DNA of 35,111 bases, taken from positions 1 through 35,111 of the forward strand of contig MHWB01000005.1 of the NCBI GenBank assembly GCA_001823925.1, in the 5' to 3' direction. This document shows, one piece after another, positions 1-7,989 of the stretch. The DNA is from Candidatus Zambryskibacteria bacterium RIFCSPLOWO2_01_FULL_39_39 (GTDB taxonomy: Bacteria > Patescibacteriota > Minisyncoccia > Phycocordibacterales > WO2-35-19). Both the position numbers and the translations under genes were made by a program. A model generated the notes under the pieces. The model had not been told where the DNA came from. It ran no database searches and was given only the letters and a program-made list of their open reading frames with translations. Each line of letters begins with the position of its first letter. The first letter of the stretch is position 1.

Positions 1-51
1 AAGCGCGCCCTTGGCGCGACGGAATCATTAGCATTACCACATTAGTCGAGC

Positions 52-316
52 GTGGTGGATAATTTTGAAAAATGAGGAACGTGGAGCGTACACTTAGCTC
101 TCTTTGTTTTCAAAATAAGTTCGTGCAAAGTTCATTAATACACCACAAAGCGTTAAGAAAATGCAAACTGCTTTGCATTTTTAGCTTTTGGAAGGCGCAG
201 TGATGTTTTTGTTTGAGCAGAGCGAAAGGCAAAAACCGCGAGCCGGGGTCGCGAAAAATTTGAGTCAGCAAATTTATTTGTGACCACCAAACGAAATCAA
301 AATTATCCCTGACCAC
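52..316. repeat. Element bounded by imperfect inverted repeats
   Basis: GTGGT plus GGATAATTTTGA at 52-68 is complementary to TCAAAATTATCC at 297-308 followed, after three unpaired bases, by ACCAC at 312-316. The roughly 265-bp interior is AT-rich and holds a smaller hairpin (GTTTTTG at 205-211 with CAAAAAC at 230-236). A minus-strand ORF of 68 codons inside has no SD and no recognisable family and is probably spurious. It could be a small non-autonomous mobile element or a large palindromic intergenic repeat. No target-site duplication was recognised. Bases 1-51 hold nothing I can identify. Confidence 0.4.
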
Positions 317-319
317 AAC

Positions 320-348
320 TTGACAGAAGCCGTCTCCTATGCTAAGGT
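320..348 (+). promoter_or_regulatory. Promoter of the 424-951 gene
   Basis: TTGACA at 320-325, a 17-nt spacer, then TAAGGT at 343-348 preceded by TG at 340-341 (extended -10). It lies just outside the inverted-repeat element and about 75 bp upstream of the start codon. Confidence 0.6.
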
Positions 349-423
349 AGAGCAGGACTCAACTGAGCTATTGTGGCTCAAAACAAGCACATTCCAAATC
401 CAAAACAGAAGGAGACAGGGCAA

Positions 424-951
424 ATGACAACGACCCAAGAAACAGGTATGCGACTGCAGGAGTGGGCGGAAACTCACCAACCAGCGGAAACTCTGATCTA
501 CAAGAACGGCTATTGGGATCAGATCATTTTTGTTCGGGACGCAATCACCCCACTTCTCGCCAAAACGGACGAAGAATACAAAGAGATTCAGGCTGGCATG
601 AAGGCGATTTCCGAGCACACATCAAAGTCCGTGCGTCTGCCCGTTTTCCGGGTGGAGCTCGCGGACGGCACCGCGTTCACGATGCGGTATAACTTCTACG
701 ACTGGAAAGTGTCTGTGAGCTCGCCCCGCGACGTCGAGGCCGACTTTATGGGTCTCTTCAATCCGAACGAGCACGTCCACGAGGTCTACTGCGAGGGTTT
801 CCCGAAGGGGCTGGTCTACGGCCCGTACGCTGAGAACAAGCGTCAGTTCACCATCGAACTGCCGTCGGGTAACTACCACCTCTTCACGTTTTTCTGGATC
901 TTTGCTCATCAAGTGCTGGGTATCCAGAACAAGGATGGGCGCGGCGCATAG
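424..951 (+). CDS. Hypothetical protein, GC-rich orphan (175 aa)
   Basis: I do not recognise the family. The start at 424 is chosen because AAGGAG (409-414) lies 9 nt upstream; the frame is open for 17 more codons upstream without an SD. The product is soluble-looking, without signal peptide or membrane segment, rich in aromatic residues and with several acidic patches. The gene stands alone between its own promoter and a strong terminator, so it is probably monocistronic. Base composition is unlike its neighbours: 34 of 60 bases are G/C at 661-720, against 23 of 60 at 2221-2280 in hisS. Codons end often in G or C. This suggests recent transfer or a different selection regime. Function unknown. 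Confidence 0.75.
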   Translation: MTTTQETGMRLQEWAETHQPAETLIYKNGYWDQIIFVRDAITPLLAKTDEEYKEIQAGMKAISEHTSKSVRLPVFRVELADGTAFTMRYNFYDWKVSVSSPRDVEADFMGLFNPNEHVHEVYCEGFPKGLVYGPYAENKRQFTIELPSGNYHLFTFFWIFAHQVLGIQNKDGRGA

Positions 952-983
952 GCGCAATGCCTGCTCGATCCGGCCGATCAACA

Positions 984-1019
984 GGCGCACGACCTTCGGG
1001 TACGTGCGCCTTTTCTTTT
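984..1019 (+). terminator. Intrinsic terminator with UUCG loop
   Basis: GGCGCACG (984-991) pairs with CGTGCGCC (1003-1010). The inner ACC/GGT pairs close a C(UUCG)G tetraloop, and TTTTCTTTT follows. It terminates the orphan gene before the hisS promoter. Confidence 0.85.
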
Positions 1020-1085
1020 ACCACGACCAGTGAACGAAGCCATGAAGTTTCAAGCCACCACTAAACTCGGAGAGAAAAACAAAGC

Positions 1086-1114
1086 TTTTCAATTGGTTCC
1101 AACTTTTGTATACT
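1086..1114 (+). promoter_or_regulatory. hisS promoter
   Basis: TTTTCA (1086-1091), 17-nt spacer, TATACT (1109-1114). The predicted transcription start near 1121 leaves a leader of only about 7 nt before the ATG at 1128, too short for an SD. Confidence 0.5.
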
Positions 1115-1127
1115 ATGTCCACATAAT

Positions 1128-2423
1128 ATGTTTGGCATTGGGGACAAAAAAATATCGACCGAGAGCTACAAAGGAGTGCGGGATTTTTATCCAGAAGATC
1201 AGGCTATTCAAAATTATATTTTTAATATAATGAGATCTGTGGCCGAGTCTTGGGGCTATGTAGAGTATAATGCGTCTGTTTTAGAGCCCCTATCTCTTTA
1301 TAAATCCAAATCAAGCGAAGAAATCGTAAGCGAACAAATCTATTCTTTTACTGATCGGGGCGATCGAGAAGTGGCACTTCGCCCAGAGATGACCCCCACT
1401 CTGGCAAGGATGATTGCCGGCAGGATTCAAGAACTGCCCGCTCCTATTCGTTGGTATTCTATTCCAAACCTTTTCAGATATGAGAAGCCCCAAAGGGGAC
1501 GTCTGCGTGAGCATTGGCAACTCAATATGGATATCTTTGGGGTCTCGGATTTTCTGGCTGAAGTGGAGATTGTCTCGGTGGCTTTCAATATTATGAAAAA
1601 GTTTGGCGCCAAGGACCAAGATTTTCAAATAAAAATAAACAGCAGGGATTTTTTGGACGATGTTTTTAAAAAAATAAATATAGATGAAGGTCAGAGACAA
1701 TTTGTATATCGTCTTTTGGATAAAAAAGAAAAAATGTCGGATGATAGTTTCAGACATTCACTTATAACACTCATTGGAGAAAAAAGAGCCGAAGAGCTTT
1801 TGGAAAATCTTTATTTTGGCGAAGGGCTTTTCACCATGATGAACGAAAGTCTATCGGCCAAACGTTTAAATCATACTATTCAAATGTTAAGGAAAAATGG
1901 TGTTTCCAATTTGGTATTTGCTCCGACACTTACTCGCGGATTTGATTATTATACTGGTACTGTTTTTGAAGTTTTTGATACCAACAAAGAAAATCCACGC
2001 TCTCTTTTTGGGGGTGGCAGGTATGATAATTTGGTTTCCGCTTTTACCAATCAGTCTGTCCCCGCCCTTGGTTTTGGTATGGGGGATGTGACCGTCAGGG
2101 ACTTTTTGGAGACTCACAAATTATTACCCAAAATAAATTCTACTACCAAACTTTATATTTGCGTGGCACCCGAGGTGAATATGGAAGAGGTATATAAAGT
2201 GGCGGGCACTCTTAGAGAAGGAGGTATAAATGTGGCTGTCGATATTTCAGGCAAAAAACTTTCGGACCAACTAAAATCGTTAGATAAAAGGAACATCTCT
2301 TATGTTTCAACTATTGGTGAGGAAGAATTAAAAAATAATAAGTTTACCATTCGTAATACTGAAACTCGTGAAGAAAAAAGCGGAGGGATCGAAGAGATTA
2401 CAAGTTTCCTAAAAAATATTTAA
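1128..2423 (+). CDS. hisS: Histidine--tRNA ligase
   Basis: Class II aminoacyl-tRNA synthetase that charges tRNA-His in the cytoplasm. The 431-residue product has the usual family length. Visible landmarks are the N-terminal GVRDFYPED segment, motif 2 (RYEKPQRGRLREHWQ), the histidine-binding APTLTRGFDYYTGTVFE segment and motif 3 LFGGGRYDNL, followed by a C-terminal anticodon-binding domain (roughly residues 335-431) ending with the family-typical ISYVSTIGEEEL region. The ATG at 1128 is used because it begins the conserved N-terminus and lies directly behind a promoter. No SD precedes it. The exonuclease gene follows after 4 nt, so the two are probably cotranscribed. Confidence 0.97.
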   Translation: MFGIGDKKISTESYKGVRDFYPEDQAIQNYIFNIMRSVAESWGYVEYNASVLEPLSLYKSKSSEEIVSEQIYSFTDRGDREVALRPEMTPTLARMIAGRIQELPAPIRWYSIPNLFRYEKPQRGRLREHWQLNMDIFGVSDFLAEVEIVSVAFNIMKKFGAKDQDFQIKINSRDFLDDVFKKINIDEGQRQFVYRLLDKKEKMSDDSFRHSLITLIGEKRAEELLENLYFGEGLFTMMNESLSAKRLNHTIQMLRKNGVSNLVFAPTLTRGFDYYTGTVFEVFDTNKENPRSLFGGGRYDNLVSAFTNQSVPALGFGMGDVTVRDFLETHKLLPKINSTTKLYICVAPEVNMEEVYKVAGTLREGGINVAVDISGKKLSDQLKSLDKRNISYVSTIGEEELKNNKFTIRNTETREEKSGGIEEITSFLKNI

Positions 2424-2427
2424 TTAA

Positions 2428-3006
2428 GTGAAAAAACTTGTTTTTGATATAGAAACCTCAAATATTTTTCAAGAAGTGGGAAGCAACGATCCAGTTGACC
2501 TTAGTATTTCGGTTATCGGTATTTACGAATATGAAGGAGACAGGTATAGCACTTTTTTGGTAGAAGAATTTGGCAAACTTTGGCCAATCATTGAAAACGC
2601 AGATATGCTCATCACATTCAATGGTGATCATTTTGATATCCCCTTGCTCAACAAATACTATTCTGGCGATTTATTTAAAATCAAAAGTCTTGACCTCTTA
2701 AAAGAGATGCAAAAAGTAGCCGGCAGAAGGATGAAGCTAGACCAAATCGCCGAAGGGACTTTGGGTATAAATAAAAGCGGTCACGGATTGGATGCAATCA
2801 AATGGTGGCGAGATGGAGAGGTGGAAAAGGTCAAAAAATACTGTTTGGATGATGTCCGCATTACCAAAGACTTGTACGAATATGCCCTCAAAAACAACAA
2901 ACTTATTTTCAAAGAAGGTCCAAATCTAAATGAAGTCAAACTAGACTCTTCTCTTTGGGAAACTTTGCCCGAATCTCCCACCCTAAACTATACCTTGCCT
3001 TTTTAA
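2428..3006 (+). CDS. Predicted 3'-5' exonuclease, RNase H-like (DEDD) fold
   Basis: Product of 192 aa beginning with GTG four bases after the hisS stop. KLVFDIETS near the N-terminus carries the first two acidic residues (DxE) of the DEDD superfamily. NADMLITFNGDHFDIPLL supplies the second motif with Asp, and YCLDDVRITKDLYEYA the last Asp of a DEDDy/h-like motif. This matches the YprB-like/RNase H-like exonuclease family (DNA polymerase-type proofreading fold) found as a free-standing protein. It probably acts on DNA or RNA 3' ends, but the substrate cannot be read from the sequence. There is no SD, so translation may be coupled to hisS. Confidence 0.85.
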   Translation: MKKLVFDIETSNIFQEVGSNDPVDLSISVIGIYEYEGDRYSTFLVEEFGKLWPIIENADMLITFNGDHFDIPLLNKYYSGDLFKIKSLDLLKEMQKVAGRRMKLDQIAEGTLGINKSGHGLDAIKWWRDGEVEKVKKYCLDDVRITKDLYEYALKNNKLIFKEGPNLNEVKLDSSLWETLPESPTLNYTLPF

Positions 3007-3023
3007 GTAACTTTTGTTTTAAT
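2995..3023 (+). promoter_or_regulatory. Promoter for the two tiny genes at 3046-3440
   Basis: TTGCCT (2995-3000), 17-nt spacer, TTTAAT (3018-3023) with TG at 3015-3016. It overlaps the end of the exonuclease gene. Confidence 0.5.
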
Positions 3024-3045
3024 GTGGAGGGTTTAGAACATTATT

Positions 3046-3231
3046 GTGGTCTTCATGGATCCGTGTCAATCGGACAGACTATACGATGAATATACTAATA
3101 TTCATCGTGAGTTTGATAACACGATGAGCAAATTGAAGATAAGAAGGAGCCCATTCAAGGAGATACACGAAAAGATAGAAAGGTTAGAAAACCAAGAAAA
3201 ATCGCAAAGTTTCGGTTGCAGGTTTCCATAA
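3046..3231 (+). CDS. Hypothetical small protein (about 61 aa)
   Basis: Unrecognised, strongly charged and probably helical: the middle is rich in Lys, Arg and Glu. The start is uncertain. GGAGGG at 3026-3031 is a good SD but lies 14 nt from the GTG at 3046 and farther from the ATG at 3055; an ATT at 3040 in the same frame would be best placed. It shares a promoter with the DUF1328-like gene 41 nt downstream. Confidence 0.5.
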   Translation: MVFMDPCQSDRLYDEYTNIHREFDNTMSKLKIRRSPFKEIHEKIERLENQEKSQSFGCRFP

Positions 3232-3272
3232 CAAATTGGAAAACTTTAAGAAAGTGAAGAAGGAGAAAGATT

Positions 3273-3440
3273 ATGGTGCATTATACGGTTCTGTTTTTGA
3301 TCATCGCGCTTATTGCAGCATTCGTCGCATTTTCTGGCTTAGTGACAGCTCCGGTCGCTGGAGTGGCTGAGTTCCTGTTTGCTCTGTTTCTGGTCCTGTC
3401 GCTGATCAGTTTGATTACTGGGCGGAGAGGAAACATCTAA
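3273..3440 (+). CDS. DUF1328/YtjA-like small membrane protein (55 aa)
   Basis: A gene too short for many gene callers. AAGGAG at 3260-3265 lies 7 nt upstream of the ATG. The product has two hydrophobic segments, about residues 5-24 (VLFLIIALIAAFVAFSG) and 31-49, joined by a short loop and ending with GRRGNI. The arrangement and the LIIALIAA...FSG..TAPVAGVAEFLF pattern match DUF1328 (YtjA), a family of roughly 55-residue inner-membrane proteins of unknown function in many bacteria. It is followed directly by a terminator, so it ends the two-gene cassette begun at 3046. Confidence 0.8.
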   Translation: MVHYTVLFLIIALIAAFVAFSGLVTAPVAGVAEFLFALFLVLSLISLITGRRGNI

Positions 3441-3465
3441 CCGTCCTCCCTATTATGAGAAAAAC

Positions 3466-3494
3466 ACCGAGTGGTACATCCTCTCGGTTTTTTA
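3466..3494 (+). terminator. Intrinsic terminator
   Basis: ACCGAG (3466-3471) pairs with CTCGGT (3483-3488), followed by TTTTTTA. It ends the 3046-3440 cassette. Confidence 0.75.
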
Positions 3495-3571
3495 TTTAAA
3501 TACGAAGGTGTGCCCTGTTTGTATAAAATTTATGGTATTATTCAGCTAGTTATTAAATCAATATAATATAC

Positions 3572-4276
3572 ATGTCTAATAAATTATCACTGCCGATATC
3601 GATCGTTATTGCCGGGCTTTTGATTGCCGGTGGTATTTATCTAAACGGCCGGATTGCCGTAGAGAGTCCGACGGTCGTCCAAAAGCAACAAGCAAAATCA
3701 CAAAATCTCTCTGGCGTCATCCGTCCCATAGATGCAAACGATCATGTATTGGGTAGTGCCAATGCTAGAATTGTAATAGTTGAATATTCCGATACTGAAT
3801 GTCCGTTTTGCAAAAATTTCCACAACACAATGAATTCTATTATGCAGGAATATGGCAAAGATGGAAAAGTATCTTGGGTCTATAGGCATTTTCCTATCAC
3901 TGAATTGCATAGCAAAGCTTTGAAAGAGGCAGAAGCGCTTGAGTGCGCTGGCGAGCTTGGTGGCAATACTAAATTTTGGGAGTATGCAAATAAGATTTAT
4001 GAAATAACCCCTTCAAACAATAATCTTGATCCAAAGGAGCTTGTAAGTATTGCTACCAGTGTAGGACTTTCTTCTACCACCTTCAGCACCTGTCTTGAGA
4101 GTGGACAGTATGCCCCCCGAGTAAATCTTGATGTTTCCAATGCTCAAGAAATCGGTGCCGCCGGTACTCCATATAGTGTAGTTATAGATACCAAAAAGGG
4201 TGAGTATTATCCACTGGAAGGCGCTTACCCTTATGCCCAAGTCAAATCAGTGATTGATCTTATTTTAAGCTCTTAA
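3572..4276 (+). CDS. Membrane-anchored DsbA-like thiol oxidoreductase
   Basis: Product of 234 aa. Residues 5-25 form a hydrophobic signal anchor, followed by a short linker and a thioredoxin-like domain from about residue 52. The active site is CPFC (Cys77, Cys80) in EYSDTECPFCKNFH, and the cis-proline pair is Thr199-Pro200 (GAAGTPYSVV). Two extra cysteines (in EALECAGEL and FSTCLES) lie in the inserted helical domain, as in DsbA/BdbD-type proteins. The likely role is forming or isomerising disulfides in exported proteins outside the membrane. No SD is seen; TATAAT at 3562-3567 lies immediately upstream, so the mRNA is probably leaderless or nearly so. Its 3' end overlaps the convergent helicase gene by 17 bp. 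Confidence 0.9.
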   Translation: MSNKLSLPISIVIAGLLIAGGIYLNGRIAVESPTVVQKQQAKSQNLSGVIRPIDANDHVLGSANARIVIVEYSDTECPFCKNFHNTMNSIMQEYGKDGKVSWVYRHFPITELHSKALKEAEALECAGELGGNTKFWEYANKIYEITPSNNNLDPKELVSIATSVGLSSTTFSTCLESGQYAPRVNLDVSNAQEIGAAGTPYSVVIDTKKGEYYPLEGAYPYAQVKSVIDLILSS

Positions 4277-7196
4277 ATCTACAATACTCACAATTTTTGT
4301 CAGGACAGGTTTGATTCAATAGAGAGCCAGACCAGACTGATTCTAAGAGGGAGTTTATTTCTCTTTTTACCCTCTCTACATCACTTTTCGAGACTTCCAG
4401 ACTTATAATTGGACACCTACTTTTACTGTCTGGTTTTATGAAAGCCAAAGCAAGTTCTATTTCTTTGTTTTTAAATTTATTATTTTCTTCTAAAAGTATT
4501 TTGTAAAAAATAAGTTGACGGAAATAATTCCCATCAGAATTTTTGGTATCCCCTTTTATTTCGTTTATACTCTTGCCTGTCGTAGTCTTATAATCAAAAA
4601 CAAACAATTTATTTTCTTGTTCTATGAGTGCATCTAATTTGCCGTGGAGCTTTATATTTATCTTCTCTCCTTTATTTTTCTCGTGTTCAAAGATAGTTTC
4701 AAACCATTTTTCTATATATATTTCTCCTTGTGTTCCAAAATGATTCTCTAGTTCGCTTACGACTATAGGAGCGTTTTCTAAGAGCTCCTTCTGTATAGCT
4801 TCTTTTTCAAACTTTGGGAGTAGGGAATCATTGAAGTATTCTTTTATTACAGTTTTTAGTGTTGTTTCTTTTTCTTTTATACTCTTGTTTTTATTCTGCC
4901 ACACTCTCGCTATTGCATTATGCATCGCATTACCCTTTTCAGAACTTGCATTTGGCGCTTCAGGAATCTTCATTATGCTTTTATAAAAAAATTCACTCTG
5001 GCATTTTATAAAATGATTTAAGGCAGTTACAGAGAGGCCATTTTCAAGTAAAACATTTTTAGAATATTCTAGAAGTTTCTCTAAATCTTTTGATCTTATA
5101 CTCTCTAATGTTTGGACATTTTGTTTATCTTCTATTCTTTTTATTTCTTTATGCAGGATGTGTTTCTTATCTAACTCATCGAGAAATCGTAATGGTGTAA
5201 CTACCTCACCTTCCGCACCTTCTTTTGAAAGGCTTATGGTTATATGCCTTTTAGCTCTAGTAAGGGCCACATAAAAAAGTCTTCTTTCGTCCCTTATATC
5301 ATCATCCCCTTCTTTTTCTTTGGGTAGTATAAAGAATTCTCCACGCACTTTCCTTATCCAGCTTTCTTCGGTGGCAAAAGGTATGAAGACATAATCAAAC
5401 TCCAAACCTTTGGAAGAGTGAGCTGTCATGATATTTATTTTCTCATCACTTCTGCTGGTATGGATTTTTATTGATCTCTTTTCTGCCGACTTTTTATATT
5501 CAAGAAGTGAGACCAGAAGTTTTGAGGGAGCGTATATTTCAGCAGAAATAGTAACTTCTTTTGCAAGAGAAAATATACCCCGCCAGACTTCTGTCGCTTC
5601 TCCGTTCTTTATCATTATGTCTGTCAGGCCAGATAAGTCAGAAATAAGAGTAATGTATTCTAAAGTTCCCACCTCATTTATCTTTTCTTTTAGTATTTTT
5701 ATTTGAGGTATTTCTTTTTCTATTTCCTCTGTTTTCCCAGCTTTTAAAAGTTTTATAAATTCTATTTGTTTTTTAAAATCAAGATTCCAAAGTCCTAGAC
5801 CAATAGTTTTTATTAAGGATTCTATTTTACTTGGATCAGATAAAAACTCTGCAAGTTCAAAAAAAAGTATACCTATGGGGTGACTAAATATATCTACTCC
5901 CCTCTCGGCAGAAGCTTTTATATTGTTTTTCTCTAATATAGAAAGTAGCTCTGTGATTTCTTTGTTTTTCCGGACTATGATGGCTAGCGTACTTTCCTTG
6001 TCTTCTTTTTGGATTTCTTTTATTCTCTCTACCAAGAAGTTCATCTCTGTTTTTGTATCTGGAGAGTCTATTATCTCCACTGGTTTTTGATCTTTGTTTT
6101 TTCCAGCTTCTAGTTTTATACGTAGATTGAGGTGTTCTCCTTCTTTGTAATTTTCCTCTATCATTTTAAAGGAAGCGTCTAAAATAGCTTGATGCGATCT
6201 ATAGTTGCTTTCTAGATTTATAACTTTCATACTTTGCCATAATTTTTCAAAGAACAAAAAGTTTTGTACCGAGGCTCCTTGGAAGCGGTATATCGCTTGC
6301 TTTTCATCCCCCACCACAAAAAGATTGGGACTTTCAAAAAAGTCGGCAATAGTTTTTATGATGAGGTTTTGGGCATCATTTGTGTCTTGATGTTCGTCTA
6401 CTAGAATGTATAAAAATTTTTCTTGTAAAAGTTGTAATAATAACTTGTTTCTCTTTAGGGCAAAAACTAATTCAAATAAAAGATCGTCAAAATCTATTTT
6501 TTTATCTTCTTTTTTCTTTTCCTCATACTTTCTATAAACTTTGGCAAAAATAACTGTCTTCTCGCATTTTTCTATTCTTTTTAGAGCTTCTGCTTTTAGA
6601 CTTCCTTTACTTATACCTCTGGTAGAGACAGAATTTTCATCATTTTTTATTCTTTCTATTTCTTCTTTTGCAAAACTTTCTAATATTTCCGGAGTCCACG
6701 CCTCTTTCTTTGCTTCTGCTATTGTCTGTAAAATTTTGTACACATAAAAGTCTGGTTCTCCTAAAGGTCTCAACTTATTGAACTCTTTCTGCTTTAATAT
6801 TTCTCTTACCATACTTTCGGCTTCTATTTCTGTAATTTGTCGGCTTTTGGAAAGGTTTGGAAAGTGATCTTCAAATTCTCTTATGACAGAGACGGCGAAA
6901 GAGTGAAATGTATGAATTCTTACTTCATCTGCTCTGGAGCCTATAATTTCTCTAAGTTTTATTTTTATGTTTTTAACCCCCACTTCTGTAAATGTGAGAG
7001 CTAGTATTCCAGAGACTGGCGTGTCTGTCTCTTTAAGTATATTTGCAATTCGCAGTGTAAGGATAGTGGTCTTGCCGGTCCCTGGGCCGGCAATCACCAT
7101 CACCGGGCCTTCTATGGTATCCACGGCCTCTTTCTGCTTTCTATTGAGCCTAGAGTATTGCCTTGTAAACTCCTGATTAATTTCTTTGCTTATCAT
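4260..7196 (-). CDS. UvrD/PcrA-type DNA helicase with C-terminal RecB-like nuclease domain
   Basis: Product of 978 aa. Superfamily 1A helicase motifs: Walker A GPGTGKTT at residues 37-44, motif II VDEHQDTN near 265 (His replaces the usual Phe/Tyr), motif III-like FVVGDEKQAIYRFQGA, and late motifs TAHSSKGLEFDYVFI and RRLFYVALTRAK. The last 250 residues form a PD-(D/E)XK domain (PDDEXK_1/RecB family): KLDALIEQENKLFVFDYKTTTGK carries the catalytic D...DxK. One cysteine (FIKCQSEFFY) before the nuclease plus three at the end (CPDKNCEYC) resemble the split 4Fe-4S cluster of AddB/Cas4-type nucleases. It probably acts in double-strand-break end processing, as a single-chain analogue of AddA. The ATG lies 7 nt after a TATAAT, suggesting a leaderless mRNA. 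Confidence 0.93.
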   Translation of the reverse strand: MISKEINQEFTRQYSRLNRKQKEAVDTIEGPVMVIAGPGTGKTTILTLRIANILKETDTPVSGILALTFTEVGVKNIKIKLREIIGSRADEVRIHTFHSFAVSVIREFEDHFPNLSKSRQITEIEAESMVREILKQKEFNKLRPLGEPDFYVYKILQTIAEAKKEAWTPEILESFAKEEIERIKNDENSVSTRGISKGSLKAEALKRIEKCEKTVIFAKVYRKYEEKKKEDKKIDFDDLLFELVFALKRNKLLLQLLQEKFLYILVDEHQDTNDAQNLIIKTIADFFESPNLFVVGDEKQAIYRFQGASVQNFLFFEKLWQSMKVINLESNYRSHQAILDASFKMIEENYKEGEHLNLRIKLEAGKNKDQKPVEIIDSPDTKTEMNFLVERIKEIQKEDKESTLAIIVRKNKEITELLSILEKNNIKASAERGVDIFSHPIGILFFELAEFLSDPSKIESLIKTIGLGLWNLDFKKQIEFIKLLKAGKTEEIEKEIPQIKILKEKINEVGTLEYITLISDLSGLTDIMIKNGEATEVWRGIFSLAKEVTISAEIYAPSKLLVSLLEYKKSAEKRSIKIHTSRSDEKINIMTAHSSKGLEFDYVFIPFATEESWIRKVRGEFFILPKEKEGDDDIRDERRLFYVALTRAKRHITISLSKEGAEGEVVTPLRFLDELDKKHILHKEIKRIEDKQNVQTLESIRSKDLEKLLEYSKNVLLENGLSVTALNHFIKCQSEFFYKSIMKIPEAPNASSEKGNAMHNAIARVWQNKNKSIKEKETTLKTVIKEYFNDSLLPKFEKEAIQKELLENAPIVVSELENHFGTQGEIYIEKWFETIFEHEKNKGEKINIKLHGKLDALIEQENKLFVFDYKTTTGKSINEIKGDTKNSDGNYFRQLIFYKILLEENNKFKNKEIELALAFIKPDSKSRCPIISLEVSKSDVERVKREINSLLESVWSGSLLNQTCPDKNCEYCRFKSLK

Positions 7197-7202
7197 TTGG
7201 CT

Positions 7203-7211
7203 ATTATAACA
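7203..7211 (-). promoter_or_regulatory. Extended -10 promoter of the helicase gene
   Basis: On the minus strand TGT then TATAAT (7208-7203). The expected transcription start falls on or next to the A of the ATG at 7196. No clear -35 is visible. It is divergent from the promoter at 7231-7259. Confidence 0.5.
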
Positions 7212-7230
7212 AATAAAAACTACGGAGAGT

Positions 7231-7259
7231 TTGCTTTATTCTTTGACTCATGCTATAAT
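7231..7259 (+). promoter_or_regulatory. Promoter of the 7279 gene
   Basis: TTGCTT (7231-7236), 17-nt spacer, TATAAT (7254-7259) with TG at 7251-7252 (extended -10). Confidence 0.7.
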
Positions 7260-7278
7260 AGGGAGTAGGAGAAACGTC

Positions 7279-7512
7279 ATGAAAAAGTTCTTTTTTGGAA
7301 TTAAGGAATGTTTTGCCTATGTGGCAGACGATTATCATCTGTATTGTGTGAATAAAGAAATTGAGTCTCTGAATTTTGAGCTCGATCAGGCTGTTGGTCT
7401 TAGAAAACAGATCATTAGTATCGAGCTGGGTCTCGCAACTGAGGCGTGCAAAGAAATTCTGGGTCGCATCAAGGCGCGTGATGCTCGACATGAGAAAGTA
7501 GCGACTCGTTAG
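7279..7512 (+). CDS. Hypothetical small protein (77 aa)
   Basis: Unrecognised. The ATG at 7279 is chosen because TAGGAG (7266-7271) precedes it at normal spacing; the frame extends 16 codons upstream, into the promoter, without support. The product starts MKKFFFGIKECF and then forms a charged, probably helical chain with three cysteines and a basic end (RIKARDARHEKVATR). It has no signal peptide or membrane segment. It is a monocistronic cassette with its own promoter and terminator. Confidence 0.7.
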   Translation: MKKFFFGIKECFAYVADDYHLYCVNKEIESLNFELDQAVGLRKQIISIELGLATEACKEILGRIKARDARHEKVATR

Positions 7513-7540
7513 AGATGAAGTCCTCCTAATCCCACAGACA

Positions 7541-7576
7541 CGGGGAGTGTGCCAGTTGGCACCCCGGGTTTTTTTA
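7541..7576 (+). terminator. Intrinsic terminator
   Basis: GTGCC (7549-7553) pairs with GGCAC (7558-7562). An outer GGG/CCC pairing is possible, and T(7) follows. It ends the 7279 gene. Confidence 0.75.
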
Positions 7577-7589
7577 TAAATTCTAAAAT

Positions 7590-7618
7590 TTGTATTTTAA
7601 TTTTGGTTGTGGTATAAA
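7590..7618 (+). promoter_or_regulatory. Promoter of the 7639 gene
   Basis: TTGTAT (7590-7595), 17-nt spacer, TATAAA (7613-7618) preceded by TG (extended -10). Confidence 0.55.
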
Positions 7619-7638
7619 CTACATAGAGGTATTCAATC

Positions 7639-7953
7639 ATGGCAAAGTCTCTCAGACATCTTCGCGGAGTATTTAGGTTGGTTTACAAAAATATGTGGTT
7701 TGGTCGCCCCAAGTTTGCTTTAGCCGCGACTATTCTATTCGCGATGTTAACAATACTCAATTGTTTTATGTTGTCGATCGAAATTTCTTACCCTGTAGCA
7801 ATTGTGAACGTTTCCTTTGCTACACTACTTTGGTTTGTTGTACTGCCCCTATTTATAACGCGTGTAGATTGTAATCGCGATCCAGAGAGGATGAATAGAT
7901 TAGTCGAGACTATACCCGAATTTTATGATGGTTATAGATTTTGGCTCAAGTAG
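7639..7953 (+). CDS. Hypothetical small membrane protein (104 aa)
   Basis: No recognised family. AGAGGT at 7625-7630 precedes the ATG by 8 nt. A basic N-terminus (about residues 1-25) is followed by two hydrophobic segments, about 27-47 (FALAATILFAMLTILNCFML) and 52-74, then an acidic, tyrosine-containing C-terminus. By the positive-inside rule both ends are probably cytoplasmic. Promoter and terminator enclose it as a single-gene unit. Confidence 0.7.
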   Translation: MAKSLRHLRGVFRLVYKNMWFGRPKFALAATILFAMLTILNCFMLSIEISYPVAIVNVSFATLLWFVVLPLFITRVDCNRDPERMNRLVETIPEFYDGYRFWLK

Positions 7954-7954
7954 A

Positions 7955-7979
7955 AGGGGAGTTTTTCTCCTCTTTTTTA
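7955..7979 (+). terminator. Intrinsic terminator
   Basis: AGGGGAG pairs with CTCCTCT around a TTTTT loop, followed by a T run. It ends the 7639 gene just before the convergent rpoD stop codon. Confidence 0.8.
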
Positions 7980-7989
7980 TTGTAAAAAT

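Noticed and set aside
110-316. Minus-strand ORF of 68 codons
   Set aside because: It covers almost exactly the inverted-repeat element, has no SD, and no family is recognisable.
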